Assembly: GCA_023238725.1 (NCBI GenBank)
Contig: CM041550.1
Coordinates: 10,308,440 to 10,372,439 of the forward strand
Direction of reading: 5' to 3'
DNA length: 64,000 nucleotides
Source of the DNA: Scortum barcoo
Lineage: Eukaryota; Chordata; Actinopteri; Centrarchiformes; Terapontidae
Shown here: one piece after another, positions 13,394 through 24,378 of the stretch
Layout: the number at the start of each line of letters is the position of its first letter
How positions within the stretch are numbered: the stretch's first letter is position 1
The notes under the pieces: generated by a model
What the model was told of the DNA's origin: nothing
Databases searched by the model: none
Seen by the model: only the letters and a program-made list of their open reading frames with translations
Translations under genes and position numbers: made by a program

Positions 13394-13433
13394 ATTTATT
13401 CTTTATACCTCAAGGGAGGTATAAAGAATAAAT
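13394..13433. repeat. Perfect 18-bp inverted repeat (hairpin)
   Basis: Two perfect 18-bp arms (13394-13411 and 13416-13433), beginning ATTTATTCTTTATACCTC, surround a 4-base AAGG loop. No gene overlaps it. It lies upstream of pseudo-exon 1 in the left copy of the duplication. Confidence 0.9.
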
Positions 13434-14330
13434 GCTAGTGGAATATATGTATATAATGCATTCATCTATTTGAATAGATATATTTATATATTTCATGTTT
13501 TAAAAAAACATAAAAAAAAACTCACATCCTTGATCTTACAGGTTTTATTGTGGTACAAGATCAGCCAATCAATTCATGTCTCCCTTCTTTCCACCGTCTT
13601 TTATTCTTTCTCAGTGCAGTAGGATTCACATGCTGGATATGACTGCACCCTGGTGGCTGAGCTGTAAAACTGCAGGAATTTCAACTGAGTTTGGTAACAC
13701 CAGCTAACACCTGTATGCATGAGGCACAATGAGGCGCAAAATTATAATGCATTGAAGTGGGTGCAAAATATCTGGTGGCACAAAAAATTATTAAATTAAT
13801 TATGGAAACAGAAGAAAAAAAAACTAAAAATAATTGGGCGACAACCCAAGTTTCAAACGTATTTAAAGAAGTATAACTTTAAACAGAGGCCATCACAGGC
13901 AATAATGCTGATAGACAAAGAAGTAACATCACGTCTTTACAGATGGGTAGGTTGATTTTCATTTTAATGATAATTTTAAAAAATCTGTCCAACCTGAAAT
14001 GACAGAAATGTAATCCTTGATCCCATATTTGACCAGTGAAACATGATATTGTACAACGAACTAACACAGCTACATTTTCACCATAGATCATTACAGCCAA
14101 GAGACTAAACTATAAAAAATACTACAAAATGAACGAGAATGTAAATGAAAGACGATTACAGCTTTTTTCACAAAAGAAATCTTGACTTGTCAGAGTAGAC
14201 AGTAACAGCACAGATGTAAATAACAAATCAAATGATGCCTGAATTTATTGTGGCTTCTGCTTTTGGGTCCTGCTACAGTGTGTGCTGGCTCAGTGTTACA
14301 GTTTACGAGGATGAAGCCGCTGTCAAGTTC

Positions 14331-14336
14331 TTTATT
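14331..14336 (-). terminator. dhdh poly(A) signal
   Basis: AATAAA on the minus strand about 90 bases after the dhdh stop codon. The equivalent TTTATT is retained in the left copy near 8889, within an aligned block, which supports a real 3' end. Confidence 0.5.
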
Positions 14337-14427
14337 TGTGCGCCACAATTTTCAGCAAAGCACTCGTTGACACTGTATTACACACACTGTGTCCGGTCTG
14401 AGCTTCCTTACTGTCGCTGAGAACACG

Positions 14428-16848
14428 TCACTGGACATTGTCCTGGTCATATGTCACCCCCAGCTGTCTTCTGGCCTCATCTAGGACCTCTGCAATCAGG
14501 CTGGAGTGAGCCCACGGCATCCCCGGACTCTCCTTCAGTCCTGGAGGGGAACAAACAATCTGTGCTGTTTCATTCACACTCAAGATATATTTAAAGAACA
14601 GGAAATAATAAATAAAACAGAGAGAATGAACTGTAAAAGATACCGTTGTTCTATTTTTTATGCATTAGAGCATCTTGTACCTTCCAGCAGACAGCGGCGG
14701 ACTTCCTCGGCTTCATATCGCAGACCCGTGCTGTTGGTGAAGTTTAGTGGCATGTCGGCCTCTGGCAGAGGGAAGTTCGTCTCCTTCCCATTCACCTCCA
14801 GTGCTGTGGGGCACCACATGTGGTGGGGTACCTGATGGAGAAATCAGTCAAATGAGGCTCAAGTTGTAGTCTGTATTTTGTACTACTTGGTTTGCTGGTG
14901 TTGAGTCTGACTCATGCTACTATTGCATACATACATAATTCATACATAATTAATTATATACAATAGCCTATGGTCATTAGTAACCTTATCCAATACTCAT
15001 TTATTAGCATACTTGTGTTATTTAGTCCTGTCTGAGGAAGTTTTTCACTTTTCTCACTGCATGCTGTGCTTCCTGTTACCTTAATGGTGCCTTTGGTTCC
15101 GGCGATAACTGCATCACAGGACAGCATCATGGTGACTGAACAAGTGCAAATGGCCAGTCTGTTCCCTGAGAACTTCAGGACCAAAACCTCAGTTCCATCA
15201 ACACCTGGACACAAAACGAACTTAGAACTTATATTGATTTACATTTTTTTTTTGCATTGAAACATCCTGCTTTCCTGAATTTTCTTCACTTTTGAGTTAA
15301 GCGGCTCTCCAGAATATATGTTGTATGTTTGAGTTGGCATCATGGTTTTCAAACACTGAATATCCCATCAAAGAATACAGCTTATCATCTGCTACAATAT
15401 TTGCTTGGTAAACTGACTTCCTTGAGACAATCACCTGTGTCTATGCGATGTCCTGTGGCTTGGATGGACTCGGGCCTCTCGCCGTTATAAACCATGAAGA
15501 CAAACTGCAGGCAGTAGATGCCCAGGTCCAGCAGTGCCCCCCCTCCCAAATCTCTGTCCACCAATCGAGGGACGTGGGTGAGCGGGGCCCCCAGATCCGC
15601 CCTCACAATCTGAACATCACCCACTTCAGCCTGAGCCAGCAGCCTCCTCACTTCAAGGGACACGGGAAAGAAACAGGTCCAGATTGCCTGAGAGGAGACA
15701 TGGAACGGTTTAAATGAATTAATTCTAAGTGGTAGATGTGATTTAGGTGAACAAAAATGACTAGATTTTGTTACCTCCATGAGAAAGACGTTGCTGTCTT
15801 TGGCTGCAGAGATGAGTTCCTGCACTTCCCTTGAATTCATGGCCAGGGGCTTCTCGATCAGCACATTTTTTTGGACTTCATAAAAAGCTTGCCAGTACTC
15901 AGGTGGTGAGGATGGATGGTGCCAACGTACACCACGTCTAAAAAGAGAGAGAGGGGGAAACTATCCAGTATCTTACATATGTAAAAAGAGAAAGTTATTA
16001 ATGCAGAGTCCACTGGAGGTCAGCATTCCTGGAGCAGGTTAAGATTCAGACTGCCCTAAAGACACTGAAGCTGAGTACAATTTATGAATTTAATTTGGAC
16101 AGTAACTTTCAGCCATACGCTGAAGAACACACCAATGTCTGGATCTTTTGCCAGCTCCTCGTAGCTTCCAAACGCTCGAGGGATGTTGTGCTTTTTGGCA
16201 AATTCTTCAGCATGTTTCAGATCCCTCGCAGCGACGGCCACTATCTGAGGATGAACAAACAGTTCTGGTCATTTTGCATCTGTGTGCAGTGATTTCTACA
16301 CCGAATGGTGAATGTGTCAGAACAGTTACATCTGGTGGTTTTTCTCAGTACATCCACAGTCTGATATGTATTTGGGGTTGGTGCTTTGCTCAAAGGCACC
16401 TCAGTGGTAGTAATGAGGGAGGGGCCAGCTCTGAAGTTACGAAAGCTTTCAGCTGGAGACTAATGGAACATGCTGTTGATATCTACATGTCATAAATAGT
16501 ATATAAACTGGTGTGATTGTTTACATGTCCATGTTTGCAAGTTTAATTAATTCATTTCCAGTCTTATTTTTGGGACTAGCTCACTGACGTATTAATCCGC
16601 AGGTCAAACACAGAAATTATAATGAGCTGTTTGCCTCGTGAGAAACAAACTTACTTACGTAAAAACACAGACAAATTTGCACAATTTCCACCTTATGCAT
16701 TGCTTTAGCAGGTGTGCACATTATAGCTGCAACAGGCTACACTTGTTTACAAAGTTACCTGGTGGTCTTCAGCAGGCAGAGTCCGCAGAGCAACAGAGAA
16801 GTCGTGGCTGATCTTCCCTGCGCTGCATATTCCCCAGCGGGTGGCCAT
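14428..16848 (-). CDS. dhdh: Trans-1,2-dihydrobenzene-1,2-diol dehydrogenase (seven exons, one frame break)
   Basis: DHDH is a cytosolic NADP-dependent enzyme of the Gfo/Idh/MocA family that oxidises trans-dihydrodiols and some sugars. Exons (minus): 16759-16848, 16133-16244, 15775-15937, 15435-15687, 15080-15204, 14681-14831, 14428-14540. The start MATRWGICSAGKISHD is the Rossmann-type N-terminus. It continues with VAVAARDL, FGSYEELAKDP, DVVYVGTIHPHH, the EKPLAMN catalytic-lysine motif and GGALLDLGIYCLQF, ending DQDNVQ. The exons total 1007 nt. One more base in exon 3 gives 1008 nt (335 residues; human has 334). The break is in a T7 run at 15866-15872 (A7 on the coding strand, 8 expected): FMKSKK reads before it and NVLIEKP after it only in the shifted frame. 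Whether this is real or an assembly slip cannot be decided here. Confidence 0.9.
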
Positions 16849-17680
16849 TGTAAGTTAGTTAATTGCTGTTAACGATGTGAGTAAAAATTCAGGTACACGA
16901 ACACAACCATGCGTGCTGTGTCGCTGCGCACTGCTGCAAATGTCCGCCAACTTTCTGCAATCTCGACGTCGGCCACCAGAGGGCGCTTTAATGTTGCATA
17001 TACTATATCCTCGTGTTGATATGCAGACATAAGGTCTGTGTTTTATGTATATATGCAGGATGTATCAGTGAGAGATCTAAGACAAATATAACATGAACTT
17101 TTGTTCAGCAAAGGTATCCAATCTGATGAATCTATGGATGTCAGTCTATTTACCCCAGTGTTGTGTAACTCAGGGGTCACGCCTTCCCAGCATGCACAGA
17201 GTGAGAGAAAGTTACTCATAATGTATGTAGCAGAAGACACTGTTTGTCTCATTTTTCAGCCCATAGTCCACTTCTAATAAGAAAGTTACATAAAAAGGCT
17301 GGATATAATAATATGCTAAAACACACAAAAAACAAAGACATTTCTAAGAGCTGTATTTAGATACATGGATTATTAGTTTTATTTGTACATCAGACTACTT
17401 CATTTTTCACTTCCATCTCAGTAAAACTCATCAGCTGGCTTTGACTGGACTCTAGTGTCCGAGCTAAAAAACTGCAGAAACTTCAACTCTTTTAAGCAAT
17501 GACACAGCACTAAATCACCACTGACTTCACGTATGAGGTACAAATGCAGCAATGCATTGCATAAAAAAAAATGATACAAATAATGATGATCATATCATTA
17601 ATTATATATAAAAATGTTTTATTGCTTATAGAAACTGAAGGATCCAAGTGGAAAAAATGAACAGGCAACATGTTTAGAAC
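16849..17680. other. Region between dhdh and the first tubulin gene
   Basis: This holds the dhdh 5' flank, and parts align loosely with 13030-14000 in the left duplicate: the block before the GAGGGCGC motif near 16980 and the CTGCAGAAACTTCAACT block near 17470. No coding exon is seen. Confidence 0.5.
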
Positions 17681-17682
17681 GA

Positions 17683-17688
17683 TTTATT
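17683..17688 (-). terminator. Poly(A) signal of the minus-strand alpha-tubulin gene
   Basis: AATAAA on the minus strand about 325 bases after the stop codon of the tubulin gene at 18013-24068, a plausible 3' UTR length. Other AATAAA-like strings closer to the stop exist, so the site used is uncertain. Confidence 0.4.
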
Positions 17689-18012
17689 GAACAACAACAC
17701 AGGTTTCAAACTTGTAAAAATCAGGTTATTTCACAATGTATTCTCTTTTTGATAAAACAAATTCATAAACGGTTATAAACTCAAAGAAAAGCTGTCAAAA
17801 GTAATAATGTTAATTCACAAAAGAAATAACTTCGGAGCCCTACAGATGGGCAGAAGTTAGATTTTTCATTTAAAGGGTAAATTAATAAAGATTTTTTTTT
17901 CCAAATTTGAAACAGGCATGCAACATAAGTTCCATTCCTTAAATATTTTCTTTTTAATAAATAGAATAATCTTGTTCCTGAAAATAAAATGGAAAATGAC
18001 AGCTAAGTCTGT

Positions 18013-21000
18013 CTAATATTCCTCTCCTTCCTCATCCTCTTCAAATGAGTCAATCCCAACCTCCTCGTAATCCTTCTCCAGGGCAGCCATGTCTTCTCTG
18101 GCCTCTGAGAACTCTCCCTCTTCCATTCCCTCCCCAACGTACCAGTGGACAAAGGCTCTCTTGGCGTACATGAGGTCAAACTTGTGGTCCAGACGGGCCC
18201 AGGCCTCAGCGATGGCTGTGGTGTTGCTCAGCATGCACACGGCCCTCTGCACCTTGGCCAGGTCTCCACCAGGAACCACTGTTGGAGGCTGATAGTTGAT
18301 GCCCACCTTGAAGCCTGTGGGGCACCAGTCCACAAACTGGATGGTGCGTTTGGTTTTGATGGCTGCAATAGCCACATTGACATCTTTGGGCACCACGTCA
18401 CCACGGTACAGCAGACAGCAGGCCATGTATTTGCCATGACGAGGGTCACACTTCACCATCTGGTTGGCTGGCTCGAAGCAGGAGTTTGTGATCTCAGCAA
18501 CTGACAGCTGCTCATGGTAGGCTTTCTCAGCGGAGATAACAGGAGCGTAGGTGGCCAGAGGGAAGTGGATACGAGGGTAGGGCACCAAGTTGGTCTGGAA
18601 CTCTGTCAGGTCGACATTCAGGGCTCCATCGAAGCGAAGGGAGGCTGTGATGGATGACACAATCTGGCTGATGAGCCTGTTCAGGTTGGTGTACGATGGC
18701 CGTTCAATATCGAGGTTCCTGCGGCAGATGTCATAAATGGCCTCATTGTCCACCATGAAGGCACAGTCGGAGTGCTCCAGGGTGGTGTGGGTGGTCAGGA
18801 TGGAGTTGTAAGGCTCAACTACAGCTGTGGAAACCTGGGGGGCTGGGTAAATGGCAAACTCAAGCTTGGACTTTTTGCCAAAGTCAACAGACAGTCTCTC
18901 CATCAGCAGGGAGGTGAAACCAGAGCCAGTGCCTCCACCAAAAGAGTGGAAGACCAGGAAGCCTTGGAGACCTGTGCATTGATCAGCCTGCAGACAGAGA
19001 AAAATATGAATGAAAAAAAACAATAAGAAGGCCAAGCATAATAACATAATTCCTATCCATGCTCTTCATGTTCTTCACCGATGTTTGAAAGATTAAAATA
19101 TAAATCTATAAACTCGTATCTTTTATACCAATTACAGTCTATAACATAGGTTAAAAAACACAATGCATAGTGACACCTGAGTGCTTGTTTTCAGTGGATT
19201 CAGTGGATAGGAATTAAAACCTGATGACTACCCCAAAAGTGCCTTACCAGTTTGCGGATCCTGTCTAGGACAGAGTCGATGATCTCCTTGCCGATGGTGT
19301 AGTGTCCACGGGCGTAGTTGTTGGCTGCATCTTCCTTTCCTGAGATCAGCTGCTCAGGGTGGAAGAGCTGACGGTACGTTCCTGTGCGCACCTCGTCTGC
19401 GAAATTTAAGAAGAGAAAAGCAGCAGTTGAGAAGACTAATTCATCAGTTATAAGAAGTAAATCACTTATATATTACAATCTTGGCTCACAAAAACCACTC
19501 ATAAAAGTTAAAAGTTAAAAAACTTTATCCTCCATACATAGTTCAATGTAATGTAATGTTGTTTAGGCTAAGGGCAATGGATTAAACTTATTTGTGCAAG
19601 AAAAGATGACATTAAGGTCTTCTGGAATATGTAAAAACATTATAAGCTCCACATCATAAACACTACTGACCAATGACAGTGGGCTCCAGGTCAACAAAGA
19701 TCGCTCTGGGGACATATTTCCCAGCTCCAGTCTCGCTGAAGAAGGTGGTGAAGGAGTCGTCGTGGCCTCCCACAGGCTTGTGGCTGGGCATCTGACCGTC
19801 TGGCTGGATGCCATGTTCCAGGCAGTACAGCTCCCAGCAGGTGTTCCCCATCTGGACGCCAGCCTGGCCTACGTGGACTGAGATGCATTCACGCTGGAGG
19901 AGAAGAAGAGAAGTTCAGAAAAGAAGAGAAAGGAAATGCAAAGGAGGGAAGATAAAAGAGGAATGCGAGCTGACTGTTACTTATATGTCAAAATGTCAGC
20001 AACTTCACTGTGTCATAATCTGTTTTTACACATATGCTACAGGAGTAGGAACCCAAAGGAACAATTCAGAAACTCTGCCACTAGGTGGAAGCAAAGATAC
20101 TGTACATGGGTGGGAGAGCAGGGTGAAGTTGAGAAATAAGGAAAGGATATTTGCTGCAGCTGTCACTGGATCTCATGTGACTGTGTTAGTAAGACTCGTG
20201 AGCTGAAATAGAGGTCGAGTTCAGAGAACAACTGAACATTTACACTTGTGCCACGAAGCTGACCCACATACAAAAAAGGACATTGCTGATGGGATGACCA
20301 AAAGAATTACACAATACTTTAATTACATGGTGTTGTGTTTGCTTTCAAAGCAGTGAATTAAAAAGTAGCTAAAATTGGTTTATTTTAGAGAAAAAAGGCA
20401 TTGTGACATTAGAAAAATCCTCTAATTCAGGCACTAAAGGATTTAGGAAGTCCTCCATAAATCTTAACTATGCAAGCTGTAAGAGTTGCAGGACTTTATT
20501 ACACTTTACATGTATTATTCTATTTGAATTAGCCTCTCCCTACGGTATTTCCCTAAAGATATACTACAAGACTATATGAAACAGACTGTGTGAGCAAGAA
20601 AATAATGTGTCAATAAATGAGAAAAGATTCACAGTAGGAAACACTTTCTATACTTTTCATGCTTATCTGATTGTGTCTTCCTGTTAAAATGAGGCAATCT
20701 GTTTCATTCAGATAACCCATAAAAGCTTTGCTAGTATCATAATTAAATCTAGACTAAAATTGAGAGATGAGAATGAATACAGTCTAAGACAATTCATTTT
20801 CCTTGTACCTGGACTTTGCTGGACACAAGAGATTAACTTGCAAATCAATGAGATGGACTGCTTTATGGTAATACCTGATTTTTAAATCTTGATTTGTCAA
20901 GGTATTTAGTTTCCTGGATTTGACAGAAACTAGCCATCCCTCTCACTCCTCTCTGTAAAACAGGGACATCCTTTGACTGTACTATTCATATATCCCCACC

Positions 21001-24000
21001 TTAATTCATGTCAGGCTGTTATTTTTATCTTCCCCCAATTTTCCCCTTCTCAATGATCAGACAGAAGAGGAAAGGCGCCGGTGGCTGAGAGAGGACTTTC
21101 ATATATATTTAATACTTGATCGCTGGGATCTATCCACAGCTAAGGTGACCCCTCCCCGGACTGGCCCAGAGTTTCCAGGTTAGCAGAGCAGCAGGTTATT
21201 TTAGGTGCCTCATGCTAACCTGACACCCGGCAGCAAAGGCCGGCCGTTTCAGTAAACACCGACTGGCAGTCCCCAAAATAGTGGTCACTGCCAGGTCGGA
21301 TTTTACACCTGCTGAAAGCTTTCTGAAATCTGAAAACACTTTCTTTGATGTTGCTGTTGAAAACGATGAAAGTAAAAAGCTACAGGAAAAAGGATGTTGT
21401 TACTCCCAGTGTGCGAAACTAACTCAGAGCTGTCAGGGTGCGTCTGTGCATGACAGAAAGAAGGGCATGTCTGAGGTCCCACCCCGTGGACTTGATATTC
21501 CAGCTTTGTGAGTGGCTAAAACTTTAAGCAGAGATAAACATTCTAGATCCTGTCAGAGACAAAGAGGGCGACAGAGAGGGAAAAGTCAATGAGTTTAAAA
21601 AAAAAAGGAGAGCAATTAATTTGTTAAAAGCTTTTTTTACGGTCAGCAGACATGGGAACAGAGATCTCTTAATCCCCATTGTCACAGTGCATTCTGCCTC
21701 CATAACACGCAAACAGACATAATGTACCATAAAGACAAGGTGAGGATGGATGATAATTTAAAAGAACCTTGTCCAGACAAAGGCAATGTATTTAGATTAC
21801 TACACGTTGGCTTAGAGTCCAGTTTATCATGCTTCAAGAGCAAAAGCAGGCATATTAGTATGTATGTTTGCTTTGTTATTCTTTTTTGTTTTCCTTCATT
21901 AACATTTCATTCGGTTGATTGTTCTGCTTGACTTAATGACAGATGATTTGTTATGGCTATTCATGGAACTTTGAGGATGATTTCTTAGACTCTGGCCACC
22001 TGTGCAGCACCACCACCTGCCAGAAATCTGCAGTCAGCTTGTATCTAACACGTTGCCTGCCATGAATTTATATATTGTGGATGTTAAAAATGTCTGAAGT
22101 GGATGACTGTTGTGATGATCCTTTGACCTTTTCTTCTATCGCCAGCCTTGGGCCAAAATCTCCACTTGAAGATAAGTCAGAAACTGTGATAAAAGCCTGG
22201 CGTGCTGGACAAAGGTTGGGCGACGTGTTTTGATTTGCATGGCGGCACACAATGCCAGCATCTCGATGCTGGTGCATCCTCAAAGTAAAAAGAAACTCCC
22301 TATGCAATCCATTTTGAGGAATAAATGCTCTTTCCTCTGATGCTTTAGATCAATTGATCACATTTGTAAGCTGTAAACTAATGCCCACAATGCCACACGG
22401 GTTCATGCGGATATATCAAGGATGAGCACTATTGATTGTGATGAATAATAGATAACCCCTTTGGGTTTTCCTGCGGTGATGCCCCAGTCCAATTCATCTG
22501 ATGTGGACCTCATTGGCTGACTACTCTACATGTATCTCCGTTCAGGTCTCTGTTGCTGCTTTTAAACTGTAAAATAAAAGGCCAAGGTGTCAACTAAGTT
22601 TAAGATTGAAGAGTAAACCTAGAGGCAGTGAGGTCAGACACTGTAGGACTAGAACCTGCATTGCAAGCAACATATGGTAACCGACTGGTTCATAACATTT
22701 ACCGAGCACATGAATACCTCTGAGACAAGCTTCTCTTTTGAGCCCTATCACGACATGTTCTGAGGCCTCGGAGTCAAATTTGACTTATCGCACACTGCAC
22801 TACAAGCATTGGTTGTGTCAATTATACAAATATCTTGCGCAAGGTGCAGAGCAGTCATGTAGATTCGCTTATGATCCGTGGTCTATTTCACAAGTTGTTA
22901 TTTAGGGTCACTGATCAGGTTAAATAACCGTTGTACAGCTCTATAACATTTAGTGTAGCTTTTTAATATAGTTTAAGACTTTAGTTGATAAAAAAAAACA
23001 CTACCATATCAACAAATAGGGAGCTAAAGTTTATGGATCGGGACTATTTGGTCAGGGCGGGTATAAGTGCACTCTGTACACAATGATATCGTTTGACAAA
23101 TACTAACCATCTGTGTTTATAATACATTGTGCAAACAGAACCAAAAGGTTGTGTGTCTCTGAGGTAGTTTATTTCCTGATGTCAAAACGTGAAGGCCTAC
23201 CATACCATCGACAGAGGCTGCGAGGTTACCTCCGTTTCATTTGCCAGACATTAACCATCTGCCCCGTCTTACTATAAACAACAACAAGTGTCTTTGCTCT
23301 CTGCTGTGTGGAAGCCACTTTCAAATTGTTGCTGGGGGTTGAAGCCCAGCCTGCTTTCATTTGACTCGCAGTTACAGAGACTGTTAAGACTTTGTGAATT
23401 TCCCCACTGTGGGACTAATAAAGGCTATCTTGAATTTTTACCATGGCAGTTTGAATTTGGAGGGAAAGGATTTTCTCCTGCCCTGCAGAAACACTTGTCT
23501 CAATCTGTGCCGACATGTTGACAGATCCTTCAGGAGGCACACCTTAATTCCTTAGTGCCACATACACCTGTGGCCACATAGTAGTAGAAGCAGTAGTAGT
23601 AAAATAGGGCATTATAAATATTCTAAAAGGCTGTTTAAGACAAATCAAGCAGTTCTCTTTCTCTTAAATCTGAAATATACAGGACTGCTGATCCAATGAG
23701 TGCAAAAAATGAAAACATAAATCACTATATAATCATCAGCCTCATAGAATATGCTGGTGTCTCTCCTGATGTGGTGAAAATGTAGACTAATCATCACCAC
23801 CTGCTCATTCAGGCCAGGAGCCAGCTCAGCTTTACTGCCAGTCATTGAGTCTATTTCTGACACAAGAGGAGGGCACGCAGGGAGCAGTTGCCACATCTCA
23901 CCTTTACTCAGGCACAGTTTTTTTTTTTTAAGCGCAGTCAAATACTGTAGATCCACTGACGCACAAGGTAAAAAAACACACAGCTGGAGGAGTGTTTACT

Positions 24001-24068
24001 AAGTTGTGAGAGACAAACAAAATACACTTTCTAGGTTGGAAATCACATCTAAAGAGTCTGCTCACCAT
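18013..24068 (-). CDS. Alpha-tubulin gene 1 (449 aa, divergent K40 loop)
   Basis: It encodes the alpha subunit of the microtubule heterodimer. Exons (minus): 24066-24068 (ATG only), 19671-19893 (223 nt), 19248-19396 (149 nt), 18013-18987 (975 nt), the standard vertebrate alpha-tubulin plan, totalling 1350 nt. Visible hallmarks are the MREC start (the motif read by tubulin mRNA autoregulation), GGGTGSG nucleotide-binding loop, the VDLTEFQTNL segment carrying Glu254, and a tyrosinated tail ending DEEGEEY. Exon 2 is unusual: around Lys40 it reads MPSHKPVGGHDDS where other alpha-tubulins read MPSDKTIGGGDDS, and His61 is Tyr. Intron 1 is about 4.2 kb. Its position beside dnajb2 and ptprn matches the TUBA4A locus, but the tail resembles TUBA4A/TUBA8-type isotypes generally, so no symbol is assigned. 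Confidence 0.95.
19897..24065 (-). other. Intron 1 of alpha-tubulin gene 1
   Basis: The intron runs from the donor directly after the ATG to the acceptor before the exon 2 start at 19893. It holds a LINE-type tail near 23290-23440 and otherwise no coding or RNA gene that I can recognise. Short open frames here have no family resemblance. Confidence 0.7.
23290..23440 (+). repeat. LINE-type 3' tail fragment
   Basis: The segment ends in GTGAATTTCCCCACTGTGGG followed by ACTAATAAAGG and a short tail, the 3' end shared by many teleost L2/CR1-like LINEs. No coding part is left. It lies in intron 1 of alpha-tubulin gene 1, antisense to it. Confidence 0.6.
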
Positions 24069-24197
24069 TGTAGCTCCTTGGTAGAAAAAGTCCTTTTACT
24101 GTCGCAGCTGGCTTCAGGTTGTGTGCGGCTCCTCACTGCGGCCGTCAATGTGGTCCGGGTGAGTAAGTAGTGCAAGGTGGGCGAGGAGCTGTCACCG

Positions 24198-24205
24198 CTA
24201 TATTC
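24198..24205 (-). promoter_or_regulatory. Possible TATA-like element of alpha-tubulin gene 1
   Basis: An AATATAGC sequence on the minus strand about 130 bases upstream of the ATG would allow a short 5' UTR as in the other two tubulin genes. The match to a TATA box is weak. Confidence 0.3.
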
Positions 24206-24280
24206 AACTGCAGACCACGCCCACCTCTCTGACGTGAACGCGCACCGTGAGCGCGCAGGCCAGGACTTTCTACACTGCAA

Positions 24281-24346
24281 GAAACTTTAGTTACAGTATG
24301 ATCATCATCATTCATGTAAAATAAATAATTAGGCCACGATTCCCAC

Positions 24347-24378
<32 letters not shown>

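Noticed and set aside
15448..15717. Plus-strand frame opposite dhdh exon 4
   Set aside because: A shadow of the minus-strand exon; the other strand has the family motifs and splice sites.
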